Part shown: positions 48,555 through 60,843 of the stretch, piece by piece
How the letters are laid out: each line of letters starts with the position of its first letter
How positions within the stretch are numbered: position 1 is the stretch's first letter
Assembly: GCA_028023455.1 (NCBI GenBank)
Contig: JAQFVV010007216.1
Span: 64,001 to 128,000, forward strand
Direction of reading: 5' to 3'
Source: Epiperipatus broadwayi
Taxonomy: Eukaryota; Onychophora; Udeonychophora; Euonychophora; Peripatidae
DNA: 64,000 nucleotides
Notes under the pieces: generated by a model
The model's input: only the letters and a program-made list of their open reading frames with translations
Databases searched by the model: none
What the model was told of the DNA's origin: nothing
Translations under genes and position numbers: made by a program

Positions 48555-51500
48555 GTAAGTTTTAATATTTTAGAATTAATTTCTCTTTTAACAGCAATTA
48601 TACTCCGATTTCACCATATTCAGAAATAGAGAATACTATTTAATTCATTAGTAATGTTGACAATAAATGTAAAATAAAATAAAAAATTAGAAATTAATAA
48701 TAATTTTTTTTTTCTTTTTTAATTCAAACTATGTGTTAAAAATAAAGTTGACTACTTTTCATGAATTTCAGGATCGATTTTAAAATTTGCAAGCAATGTG
48801 ACAGATGTGAGGGGATTGCTGTGTTATTATTGTTAATGTTGATCATATTTTAAAATTTCATCAAAATTTGGCGATATTAAAAATGAATCTGAAGATATTG
48901 TCATGTTGCAATCTAACTGTTCATGATTTATCCAAGAATCAAATTATTGTTATAAGAATTCCTTTACTTAGATGCTGTATTTGTGCAGAACTCCTTAATT
49001 TGGAATCTTGTTTAAAAGTTTTCATTAAACCATTGGTAAATACTTCTTTTTTGAACATTGAAAATATGTATATTATCATTGATATGTTCATTAAAAGGGA
49101 GATTAAATATTTTCAAATGCTATACCATACTATCATATTGCTTTTTTTTGTTGTTGTTTTGATTTTTATTAAATAGAATTATTTGGGTTTGTTTTTCTAA
49201 TTTGTATACTGCATGGCTCATCTTTTTTCTTTATATATTTTAATCTTTGCTGTAGAATGTTTGGGTATCCTGCATTTATAATCTATACAAAAACTTTTTC
49301 CCAAATTATTTATCTTGTATAAATGTTAGCTTCAACCACCAAATATTAAAAAAAAAATGAAACTAATAGTCATTAATTTTCTTAATTTTACTATATGAAT
49401 GTTAATTGTTGAAATAGTTTAAATGATGACTATCTATAGCCCAAATCCCATCAATAAATTTATTGTAGCTTTTCTCGAGGCTAATTTAAGCATTTAATTG
49501 ATTTTAGTTTAAAAAAATAGAATATATAAAACTCTCTATGCTTGGCATTTAATAATCTGTTATTAGCCTTTTCTTTTTGGAGGTTGATGAAAAGTTTTAT
49601 CCAACATATAGTAATTTATCTATTTAATTTTTGCATACAATATTATTATAAGTAACTTAATCATTAATAGTTTTTTCACTTCTTTTGTATGTTTATTTAT
49701 GCAAATACCAAGTCTTTCTTTTTTTTTTTAAATATATCAAATTAAGGGCAACCTTGAATATTAACATTTAATAATCACTTCTATCCATTTACTTGTTTTA
49801 TCTTATCTAAAATTTAACTCTTGTTCACTAAGGTTAACTGCTTTTTCCAGTTTAAAGAAAAATATATTGCATAAAATAGAAAAATTTTATGTTTGCGGAT
49901 TGATTTTAAAAATGCCTTTGATACACTGATTTGTGTGTAGATATGTGATATTTGTTCTTTATCAGTAATATATACATGATTATTAATATTTAAAAGTTTG
50001 TTCAGGCTTATAAATAAATGTTTGGTTTCAATACATGACATTACATATATATTTAGAAAAAAAAATTTTTTTCAATTAAAATTCCAAATATTTATTATAA
50101 ATACATTGGAAAAATAGTTACTATTTACAAATCTTATGTGATTTTGAAAGCAACATTAAATTATCTCATCAAGACATCAAATGTTTAAATATTAGCATTA
50201 AGAAATAAGTCTTAACCATCATGGCTTATGTAGAAAATGCTTTAATTCATAGATGATAGTTTTAACATTTTTCTGTTTTGAAATACTTTTAAAATATCTT
50301 AATAGAATTATATAAAATTTAAAGTTGCTTTTTATTAGTTGCCAATATCAGACTTGATTCCCATCTCTAAACAGAACATAGATATAAAATTATTAGCCAG
50401 GATTTTTCAAAAAACATACTCTCCTATATAAAATTACAACTATAAAACCCTTCATTATTCTGTAGCAGGATGTTCCATTATTTATAAAATAATTGTATTA
50501 ATCATGCCAAGATTGATCATTTTATTGATTTAATTGCAATACAGCTCAGCAAATTCTCATGATGATAGTAAACAAATTTAATTTAGCTTATGCCCTTATA
50601 AACCGTATTTAAAAAAAAAATTTAATCTTGATAAAATATTTTTTCTAGGATATTCAATATTCAAAAGCATTGCATAGAAGTTTCTCTTTCGAAATTTTCA
50701 TTAATCTTTTAATCTGTTATCAAAAGTATTTATTCCCTCTTCAGGAATAGAGCTTTTGGACAATGTTTGAGAAAAAGTAGCCATCTTTTGAAATAAGTTA
50801 TTTATTATGATTGCACAACAGACTAGCTATCTACCAGAATTATATGTAAAATATTTTCAGTTATTCCATTTAGCAATAGACTTTATTAAGTAAATAACAT
50901 TATATGCATCTATAATTAATGTTTGCTTAAAATTTTTATGTGCAAGTGTTCCTATTATAAGATATCTAAATAACTATATTGATTTTTCAGTAGAGAATGT
51001 TAAGCTTTAAGAATTGATTAATGTTGCATGAATATCCATTATTTTTAAATATTTGAAGCATATTAAAACCTATCCAGTATAAATTTATATAAGATATTGT
51101 TAGGCTTTCCTAGATCTTCTTCATATGAAAGGCCAAATTATTTTCAAAATTATAAATGCTACAAAGCTTATCAATATTTATAACTGCTTAAGCCAATACA
51201 CATTACAGATACCTGAAATATACATCCAGAATTATATACCATCAGTTATGAATATAATCCATGTAATCTCATCTGATCTATTGCAGTTGTCAATACATGT
51301 CAAATATAAAATGCTACATTTTAATGCTTGAAAATTGTAACTATAACTTTACAAGCCATTTTCTATAGCTAATAGCAACAGATTATCAAAATAATCTCAT
51401 TTTGAAGATTTTGAATTTATACTTCTACCCTAAACCTCTCATATTTTTAAATAGTGATTAGCTAGCTCATTACCGTCACTAAAAAAAGAATTGAACTCTC

Positions 51501-51726
51501 ACTTTATCTTACATTTGAGCAATGTACTCATAATTAATGATATCATGTCTAATCAAAGATATCTTGTATATTAATATATTTATCTTTCTTAGTGTCAGAT
51601 AAAAGTATATCTAATTTATTATTTGGTTTATATACTTATTTGTGCAAATAATTTGTCTTGTAAAAGTTAATTACTAATATATATTTTTATATCTAAATAA
51701 AAAATTTTGTATCAAAAAAACTTTAG
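48555..51726 (+). other. V-ATPase F intron 3 (~3.2 kb)
   Basis: Donor GTAAGT, acceptor AAACTTTAG. AT-rich. The frames inside it (for example 48868-49176) have no recognisable domain and look spurious. Confidence 0.85.
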
Positions 51727-51849
51727 GTCGCAGAAATGATCCGACATGTAATTGATAATCATACCCAGCCAATTCCAGCTGTGCTAGAAATTCCCAGTAA
51801 AGACCATCCTTATGATGCCAGTAAAGATTCTATTTTGAGACGTGCTAAG
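51727..51849 (+). CDS. V-type ATPase V1 subunit F, coding exon 4
   Basis: Encodes [20 protein letters not shown], then [10 protein letters not shown], then [11 protein letters not shown], in phase 0 at both ends, with donor AAG|GTAATG. The 'PAVLEIPSK-x-HPYD' block is near-invariant in the family. The remaining C-terminal exon (about ten codons) was not found between 51850 and 64000. Confidence 0.95.
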
Positions 51850-52419
51850 GTAATGAAATTAATCATATTTTAAAGTTTTTTTTTATTTAAACAAAAATAT
51901 ATGTGCAAATGTGGGTATTTCATGTGTGCGGTAGATATGTTACTACCATGGTGAGCAAAAGAAATTTAGCATATTGGAAATGGAATTGTTAAACTTCTCC
52001 TATTCCATATTCCAACATGTGTGGGACTGAGTTTTCAATAATAACCTCTTATTCATCCTAGTATTTTTATTATGGTTTAATTTTGAGAGATTAAATATAA
52101 ATTTTATATTAGTGTGTAGTTTCACTTTAGAAAAATTGGATATTGTTATGGAATCAGGGATTGATATTCATTGCATTTTTGGTCTAATGGGAATAGTTAT
52201 AGCCAATTAAAGAAGTAACTTACTAAAATAAGAAATATATTGCTAATTACGATTTGTAATGTTAACAAGCTTTGTCAATTTGTCATTTCTGCTTGTAATA
52301 TAAATTGAATTCATGTGTTTTTTTTGTTTAATCTTATTATATTTTGTTTAAATTATAAATTAAATATACATTCAGAAATAAATAATAATTATTCGTTGGT
52401 TATAAATGTATCTTTTTTT

Positions 52420-52441
52420 TGTGTGTGTGTGTGTGTGTGTA
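52420..52441. repeat. (TG)n microsatellite
   Basis: About eleven uninterrupted GT/TG steps following a T8 run. Confidence 0.95.
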
Positions 52442-55400
52442 GTTATTCAAAAAGTAATGCAAATTTTTCCCATATATATATAAAGAAATAAATAGTATAT
52501 TTTTAAACATTTTTTCTTAAATTATAAGATATATAAATATTTAAAATTAAAAACATTTAAAAGTAGTATTTTTTTAAATAATTATCATTTTGATGTAGCA
52601 AAAGAAAAAAATACTTAATTTTTTCACTTCATTTGTCTTATTTATTTTGTAACTAGCCTAAATAAATGATTTACATATAAATCCATTACACAAAAACAAT
52701 ATTTATGTAACTAAAACATAAAAATTAATAAGAAAACATTCTGTAATTGTAATTAATTTACAATGAAAACAGATGCTCACAAGAAAATCCTGGATAAAGA
52801 AAAATATCAGAGCAGTGTTCATGGTGAAACCATGGGAGAAACATCTAAAGAGTTTGACAAACATTTATTGATTGTCTCTGTTTATAAATCTATAAATTAA
52901 ACAATCTTTTATCATATTGATTTTATTATACATATTTGGCAATTTTTTAGAAATTGTATATGGTACTATACAGTTTATTTGCAAAGATTTCACTTTTTTA
53001 GTGAAATGTATTTCTTTTGAGAAATTCAAAGTCAATATGAGTCCTATTAGAAAACATATTTTATAAAAACTAGCTAATTTTCTTCTTTTTTTTTCTGATT
53101 GTGGATGATTTTATATACTTGATTTATTTATACTATATGGAGCTTGAAATTGTAGAAAATAATTTGAAGTCTTTATTGGATCATTAATGTTATTTGTCAT
53201 TTCATCTAAATATTATTTTTACAATATCTTTTGTAAATTTGTTAATACTTAGCCAGTTTCTATCTATACAGTATTTGATTATATAAAATAAAAGAGAACT
53301 TAAAAAAAAAAAATTAATATGATATGATTTTAGATATTGAATAGATTCCTGTTTTTGTTTATAGATGTGTGCATTATAATCTTGAGTATTTTAATTAATT
53401 ATCTTACAAAAAATAGAATTTCTTGCCATTTCAATATATTTTTGGTTAGTCTTCATACTACTAAAATAATTAATTTAATTATGAAATAATTCATTTTGTT
53501 TTGTCATGTATTGACTAACAATTATGTGGCATCTCCAATCTTGCATTGTTTGACCATTGTATATTTTTAAATATAAACAAAAAAAATCATTTTTTTATAA
53601 AAGAATAACAGTTCAATATGAAAAATTATAGACAATCATTTTGTAAAATGAATGAAGTATGATTTCAGTATCATGTTGGTTTTAAAGTTCTAAATAAGCT
53701 CAGATTAAGTTAGCACTTTGCAAAAAATTTCAACAATTGCTTTTTTGTTTGCTTGTTTGTGGTAAGTTGATTTAAAAAAGTGATAAAAAAGAAAATTGTA
53801 TTCACACTTCTTCAAAGATTTCAGCATTCTTGTGCATGCCAGTGATATAAAATGGCTGCCATAATTTTATTTCAAGAATTTATAAGCAATCACATTTGTA
53901 ATATATTTATTTTCACTTGTTTCATTTTTAAGTCATCCCCATGTTGATTCATTCAAATAAATAGTATTATTATACTATTATATCATCATAAAAAACAAAA
54001 CACTTTTGTTATTCAAAACACCATCTTGATTCATCCAAAACAAAACAAAAAATTTCTACTTCTATTTTTGGAAATCTGATATATTATCTATTGCATGAAT
54101 GCTTTTACTAAGTAAAATACATGTTTTCAATTTGTATATGATTTGTCCAACCTTCATTACATCCTTAATGAAAATCTTGGATAATAATAAGAGCTAATCT
54201 ATTTATAAGTTTTACATGTGAACTATTTAGAAATTCTTCCAAAATGTAGTTTAGTTTAATAATAAAATATAGAACCTATTTAATTATTATCTTTATTGCA
54301 GAAAAAAATATATACTTAAAGTTTAAATTGCCTTATGTTCTTTAAATGGAAAAGTAATCCATTTTCAAAATCTTTTGGTTCATTATTGTTGATCCAGTTA
54401 TTTATAGATTTCATTTTTGGTGAATAGAGGCAGTATATGACTAAAAACTCCTGATATGTTAGAAATGAAATGTTCTTATAATTATAAACCCATCTCCTGC
54501 AATTTAAATTAAAGGAAAAAATTAAAATTGTGCACATGATAAAAATATTTTCAAAGTTTGTATACATAATTTTGAAATATTATTGGTATAAATATTTTAT
54601 TATTATTTTATTGAAGTTTACTCTTTTATTTTAAAATATGAAAAAGATAATATATCTTTTTATAGAAAGGCTTTTTGGCATATTAGTAACCCACCCATTA
54701 CCATGCTTCAATCTAGTTTTGAATCCAGCTGAGTAAACTTTAAAATGTTTATCATCAACCTTTAGATTTTTCAAACAGCCAGCCACCCAATAATAATAAG
54801 TAAATGTGTATCTATCTATTCTTAGCTAAAGTTAAACAAGAATGAAAAAACCCTTAAATCCTCAGTATTCACTAATTGGCTAACTTGATGAATAGTTCCT
54901 TCTCTTTCACTGTTTCTGTGAAGGACTAATGGAGAAGAGACCTTTGTCAGACTCTTTAAAGAATGATTTGTTTCATCTGCCATGTCTTTTTATAATAAAA
55001 TTATAAAATTTAGATAGAATTTATTGATGGACCTAAATAAAACAACTTGTCTTGAAGAATAAATATGATAATTTAAACTAGTGATATTTACAAAAATTAT
55101 TTTAAGAAGTGATTGGCAACTATTTAGAAATGAATACAAATATGGCACAGTCAAAAACCAAATATACATACATATATCAGCTTCCTTTTATTTTCAACAA
55201 CTTCTATATACTTTATCAGTGTCCAGTACATGATTTATTTCTTTTTATGGAAATTTGTTTGCTAAAGCAACAATTATAATCCAAATTGCTTCCTCCATTT
55301 AAGCAGTTTCAGATTTAAAAGAATTCAGATTGCATCTTTTAACAAGTAAATAATATTTGTCTGGGTTTCATAGGGAATAGCATTGTTATTAATGCTATTG

Positions 55401-55815
55401 CTTTAGTTTTAATATAAATGTCCAGAATATTCACTATATATTTTGCAATAGTTTTTATAAATATCTAAAAAACTGATTAAGGGATGGATGGGTGATAATT
55501 TTTATAAATTTTGTTACCTTGATTTTTTTTTCTTTTGTTTAATATATGTATATTTTTATGTACAGAAAATTCCATAAGCTTAGCATAGCAAGGTTAGCAT
55601 ATATTTTTATAAACATGATCTATGAGGGCAGTGAAGTCAAATGTAAGCATTAAATTTGACCAGATTATATGCATACCATGAGCTTCAGTTGTATTAGCAT
55701 ACTTGATGAAAAGTTTAAGAAGTGGAAAATGATGATGGTAGGGAACCTTAGTAGGAGTTCCAAAATCTTTTACTCATCATTTTCCAAAACAGGAGTGTTA
55801 AGATATTATATAAAC

Positions 55816-56296
55816 CAGAAGCATTCAACCTGTGGCTCGAGGGCCACATGCAGCCCAATATGTCTATGAAGATGGCCGAATGAAAAATCATAAACTAATT
55901 AAAAACTTTTGAGATATTTGTGATTAGTTGTTACAATGTGATTAAAATAAATGTACATAAGCACTCGAATACAATGTCAAATATTCAACTAGTTTTTGTT
56001 TTCCTCTTTTATAATAAAAAAAAATGCTTAAAAAATATCAGTAATGTTTTATTACTTAAATGTGTACATTTTTTGTATTAGTGATCATAAACTTAGAACC
56101 TGCTCAATGATTTTTAAAAATTCTCCAAATGGATCCCTGCATAATTAAAAGTATTAATTTAACGATTTTTTGTTATCTGGGATTGTGGCTATCACAAAAA
56201 TTATGCACAGACCTTTTGTTTTGCTTATCACTTTACTGAATGTTTGTATATTTAATGTGTGGCTCTTTTTCTAATGTAGTCCAAACCCTAAAAGTG
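55816..56296. mobile_element. Possible hAT-like non-autonomous element
   Basis: CAACCTGTGGCTCGAGGGCC at the left and TGTGGCTCTTTTTCTAATGT followed by GTCCAAACCCT at the right resemble opposing ends of a hAT-type element with GTGGCYC words. The terminal repeats are poor and no target duplication is visible. No transposase is present. Confidence 0.3.
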
Positions 56297-57324
56297 TAAA
56301 TCATTACTCCTGATAACTTTAATCTATATTTTTTGACTGAATAAAATATCAAGTTTGTGTGAAATTGATAATAATGGTAGTCATATTGAGCAAGTTCTTT
56401 AGATGAAAACTTTTGCTATGTTTGTTTTATTACTTTTGTTATCCCAGTAATTCTACATATATATAGCTGCAAAAAAATTTACCATTGAGATATTTTAATT
56501 TCTCTCTCAGATCTTAATGAACTCAATATTTTTATTGTTTCAGCTGTTATAACTATATGACTATTAATATGGGAAACAAACATAGATGAGGTGCTCAGTA
56601 TCATTTGTTCACCAGCATGACAAATTTACTGGCTTTTATCTTAAAGTTTAAGGCCAAGAAAATTACCATGGTCTTTTTACTTAGATATTAGGTGTGCTCT
56701 GAAAACTGTAAAGTTGTTATCCTAAGTATTCATTTCAAATCAAAGGCGGATGCAAACTAAACATCATAGAGATATGCATCTATGGTCAATTATGGTTAAA
56801 TACAGCTGTAGATCATTTAAATAAAGATTTGATAAAATGTAATAATTGTCAAATATTAAATGAGATGTTGTTATACTTTATGAAATTTGAAAGAAAAATG
56901 AAGAAATGATTTGAAAAGTTGATATATATTTTATTATAAAAACATATTGATAATCACCTGGAATCATTTTGGAGATCATTCCTGTGACAGACAGATTAGT
57001 TATTCAGCTTACTAGAAGATATCAAATGTACATAATTCAGGTTTATGGTTCCAACAGTTTTTTATTTTCATGACGAAATAGAGAATTTTTATTCATTGTA
57101 AGAATGCTTTTGATATGAACAGACAATATTATAAAAATTATCTTTCAAAATTTTATGTTAAGTATTATGGATAAATTTGGATATAAAAACAATTGATTTT
57201 TTTTTTTTTTACAATTAAAATACAAGCAGGAATCATTATGGATGTGTCTTGATGAAAATAAAACAGAATTGGATTATATTTGGACTAAAAATTTACATTT
57301 CAAGATATTTTTATGTGTTTATAT

Positions 57325-59430
57325 TGTAACGAGACAGCGTTACATCAATATTAAATCTAGGATACATCGATAAACACACACACACCAGCAAGCAACATAA
57401 AACACTCGTAACTTTATTTTCGTAATTAGTAATAGTTTTCTTTCTCTCGTAAATACATTTATAAAACACATTGATAAAATGCAGACGGTAAAACGTCTAA
57501 TTAAATGATTAAAGCCTTTAGATAATAAAAATAATAACAAAAAATAATTTGCTTTCCTAAATAATAAAATATAATATGCACTCCTAAAATAATAAAAATA
57601 ATTATCAATCAAAATCACCACGGGGAATTAAAAAAATGTTTATTTTAGAAATATAATTTTAACTAGAATAAAACTTATAGAAAAGATTTGAGGAAAAGAT
57701 AAATGCTCGACTTCTAAATGTAAAATAACTTGTATTGTTCTAGTAAAACACACGCACACACGCATGCCTTCGAGGTGTGAAGGAATAAGGTTGGTTGAGT
57801 GAGATTGCAAAATGAGATTGTCCCAAAATAAATATTGCCTTTAGCACAAAGAGTGAGTGAGCAGGTACCTCAAACGCGGACCTGAACGACAACTCCAAGA
57901 ACAGGGAACTATGGGGGTAGATTGGATCCCAAGATATGGATCAACCTTTATAAATACTAGTCAAAACCTATTCAATGGTTAATTTAAAATTTTGGAAAGA
58001 ATTGGTTGAATTCAGTTCGATTCGATTCAGTTCGATTGATACATTCTCATTATTGTGTTTTTTTTATTTTCCAATTCTCAGTACGCTGAATTACCACCTG
58101 CTCATTTATTCCGATGCTTATGCTTTTATTTAAAATTAGAATTGTTCTGAATTAGCTTGGTTATTCCTCAATATTTAAAATGATCATCATGAAATTAATA
58201 CCAAGAGCGTCGACTGTCATGAGGGGCTAATAAACCCTTCAGTGACTGATCGGCGCTCCGCTACTGAAATATCTCCGAAGCTATGAAATTCTGATAACAT
58301 CGTCGTGTTAAGTGAATGCTCCTAATAAAAGAAATGTTCCGTGAAACACCCAAACTCGTCCAGACCAATCGACCTTCGTTGCAACCAAGACAAATCCTAG
58401 GTAAATATGTTTTTTTATTCTGTTCACTCACTCAATTAATAAACTCGTAAGGCAATCTCGTAATTAACCAACATAAATTTACTCAAATAAATCTTAAGAC
58501 TTTCCTCGTCATGATAGTTTATCTTTGTTACTGAACTTTGTAAACATGAACTTTGAACTTAAGTGAAGCTAAGGAAAGATTATATATTTATCAAATAGAA
58601 AGGAACTTTCTCGTTATTCAAATTGTGTTATGAATACTTATGGTTCTCTGTGGGCGTGAATGTATGTGCGCGTGTGTAATAAATCAATTAATAATGTTTT
58701 GTAATAAATCAATTAATAATGTTTTCTTTTCATATTTAATAAACTTGTTCAATATCTAATCAAGTCGAGCATATCTCAAATCTTTTCACACACAATCAAA
58801 ACCGTAGTTATTTATTCTTTGATAACTTATCTTTGAAGTAGATTTAGTTAATTTTAATTTTCATTTAGTTATTTTATTAATTATGTCACCATCGTGCCGT
58901 AAGTCACGATGTTTCTTATTTCACCTTAGTTAAGATAGATTTAAGAGCGGGCGGGTCTATAATCAAAGTAAACGTCAATAAATTATGTTATATACAATAA
59001 AGCGGGGGGATGAACTTGTAAGCCTTGTGTTCGGGGCGTAAGCGAACAACCTCATAGGTCAGTGATAACCAATAAATGATCTTTATGCCGTGATCGACTT
59101 ATTAGAAAACCTTGCTGATCTTCATTAGCGGACAACGCGTCTTCTCCGGGAGGAGTCATTTTAGAAACAAACATGTAACAACCTTGAGACACCTTATTGG
59201 TCCATGCTGGGAGTTTTGAGCTAGTGGGTGGGATTAGACTTCGAAATCGTTTTGACATGATGTAAGGTGATGCGAGTAGTTAAAATCAACTTAAATAATC
59301 GTATCTGGCGCCCCCTTATGTGGATCGTGAATAACTGTCGATGTAAGAAAAAAAATAAAGCCTTACGCTATGTCATGTTTGTTTCGAAGCCCGTAATCTC
59401 GGGGGATATATATAGAGGGTCACGGTTACA
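57325..59430 (+). repeat. Left LTR (2106 bp)
   Basis: It starts TGTAACGAGACAGCGTTACA and ends CACGGTTACA, so the termini form the 6 bp inverted repeat TGTAAC...GTTACA. It is unusually long. A TATAAATA box lies at 57949-57956. A perfect 25 bp tandem duplication (GTAATAAATCAATTAATAAT plus GTTTT) occurs at 58676-58725. Frames inside it are not supported as genes. Confidence 0.92.
57949..57956 (+). promoter_or_regulatory. LTR TATA box
   Basis: TATAAATA about 625 bases into the LTR, preceded by GC-richer sequence. It is the best candidate for the element's core promoter. Confidence 0.5.
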
Positions 59431-59431
59431 T

Positions 59432-59449
59432 TGGCGCTTCCAACGTGAA
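59432..59449 (+). promoter_or_regulatory. Primer binding site
   Basis: TGGCGCTTCCAACGTGAA begins one base after the LTR's terminal CA. It resembles the complement of the 3' end of animal tRNA-Lys (TGGCGCCCAACGTG) with two extra T residues after TGGCGC. Lysine is therefore my best guess for the primer, but the mismatch is noted. Confidence 0.7.
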
Positions 59450-59822
59450 GCTAGTATAAATGAAGCTTCTAAACATAAAGAAAAAGCAAATCTAGATACT
59501 AGCAAAAGCGGCCGAACTGGGAGAAGACGCGGAAATATTTATGTAAACAAAAAGCTTGAAAAAAAAATATATATATAATAAACAAACGGAACAAAATCGC
59601 GGCGATTCTTAACATCGCAAATGGGTAAACAAAACATCGGGAACCGGAGCAAAATAAACAAAACAAATAAAGCATAGCAGGAGATAAGGGAGCGGACGCC
59701 GATCGGTCGCTGTCACCATAAAACAAATAAATCAAAAGTAAAAAAGAACCACATTCCCGTAAACAGTAGTGAAAAAATTATAATAGGCCAAATAAATCAA
59801 GATCAACGAGACAACAAACAGA

Positions 59823-60366
59823 ATGGAGGGAAAATGGATAAAAATAGAGCATTTCAAAGGAAAGGGAAATGAGAATCCATGTCGATATATAGAAAGTTTG
59901 AAGAGGTTATTTTCATGCGAGCAGTTCAGCGAAGAATCCAAAATAGCGATCGCATGTAGCCACATCCAAGGGGAAGTTGTGGAATGGTGGGAGACAATGA
60001 AAAACAAACCAGAGACATTCGAGGAATATCAAAGGGCCATCATGAAAAGATATTGGGGAGTAGCCCAGCAGGAAAGGGAAAGATGGGAGATAGAACAAAA
60101 CAAAAGGGAAGAAGAGGAAAAATACAGTACCTTCGTCCAGAGACAGATGGCAAGACTAAAAAAAATAGACAAATACCAAATACCAGAGGAACAGCAAATT
60201 AGGATAGCGGGACGCAACCTACCCAGGGAGATCAAACAAATCATTGAAAGGGAAACCGAAATAACAGGAGTGCTGAAGAAACTACAGGCGATCGAAAACG
60301 ACGATTATTTTAACCAAGAGGAGGACAATGGGATCAGAATAGCCAATATGACACAAGATGGGGGGG
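59823..60366 (+). CDS. gag: Gag polyprotein of the LTR element
   Basis: Opens at MEGKWIKIEHFKGKGNENPC. The reading contains ESLKRLFSCEQFSEESKIAI, ACSHIQGEVVEWWETMKNKP and FEEYQRAIMKRYWG, the helical capsid pattern of retrotransposon gag. A charged EREREEE-rich helix and a basic tail follow. The formal open frame runs on to a stop at 60657-60659. From the G8 tract at 60360-60367, however, the plausible protein continues in the next frame as protease, and the gag-frame tail after that point looks like out-of-frame reading. No CCHC zinc knuckle is visible. Gag forms the intracellular particle in which reverse transcription occurs. Confidence 0.85.
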
Positions 60367-60843
60367 GAAGGACCTCGGAGAAGACAGGAATGCCCAATAA
60401 TCGACGTGTCAATCCAGGGGTTCAAGGCAAGGGCTTTGCTGGATACGGGAAGCCAAGTATCCGTAATGGCACAGGAAATTTTCAACAAGATCGCCCAAGG
60501 GCCAACAGAGATAAAAATCCTACCGCTAAAAGGGACCCAAATTGTACTGGCCAATGGAAAAAAGGCGAAAATACAAACCAAACAAGTGTGGGCGAATATC
60601 AGCATTGCAGGACAGGAGTTTACCCAGGTCGTACTAATACTGGAAGGCTTAATCCATGACTTAGTATTAGGATCAGACTTCATGAAAATGGCTAAATGTA
60701 ACATCGATTACGGGACCGAACTAGCGAGGATCAGCACAGTCACGGTGCCTTTCAAAAGCAAAGTGGACGAAGAACCAGAAAGACAAAGGAAGCTGCAATG
60801 CATCGCGATAAAAGGGGAAATCGAAAAAGAATCGAGGAAATAA
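60352..60843 (+). CDS. pro: Aspartic protease of the LTR element
   Basis: Open in frame +1 relative to gag from 60352 to the TAA at 60841. CPIIDVSIQGFKARALLDTG is followed by SQVSVM. The catalytic Asp is residue 29 counted from the ATG at 60358, and GLIHDLVLGSDFMK is the typical C-terminal 'h-LG-D' flap-side element. The tail overlaps the polymerase frame by 142 bases (60702-60843). A -1 shift is needed to reach pol; I saw no canonical X-XXY-YYZ heptamer in the right phase. Confidence 0.85.
   Translation, partial: HKMGGEGPRRRQECPIIDVSIQGFKARALLDTGSQVSVMAQEIFNKIAQGPTEIKILPLKGTQIVLANGKKAKIQTKQVWANISIAGQEFTQVVLILEGLIHDLVLGSDFMKMAKCNIDYGTELARISTVTVPFKSKVDEEPERQRKLQCIAIKGEIEKESRK

Larger units (their letters stand above)
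51850..57324 (+). other. V-ATPase F intron 4, part before the LTR element
   Basis: AT-rich with no gene. It holds a (TG)n microsatellite at 52420-52441 and a possible hAT fragment near 55816-56296. Acceptor-like sites exist (for example near 54301 and 55565), but none is followed by the expected G-[ML]-F codons. Confidence 0.6.

Noticed and set aside
48868-49176. 102-residue frame in V-ATPase intron 3 as an exon
   Set aside because: Not in the family, no good splice sites, and exons 3 and 4 join in phase without it.
52770-52870. Coding-looking stretch KKILDKEKYQSSVHGETMGE
   Set aside because: Short, single frame, no family recognised and no splice context; left unannotated.
57340-57621. 93-residue minus-strand frame present in both LTRs (also 63602-63883)
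   Set aside because: Duplicated only because the LTR is duplicated. Hydrophobic, Phe/Tyr-rich reading of A/T sequence with no domain.
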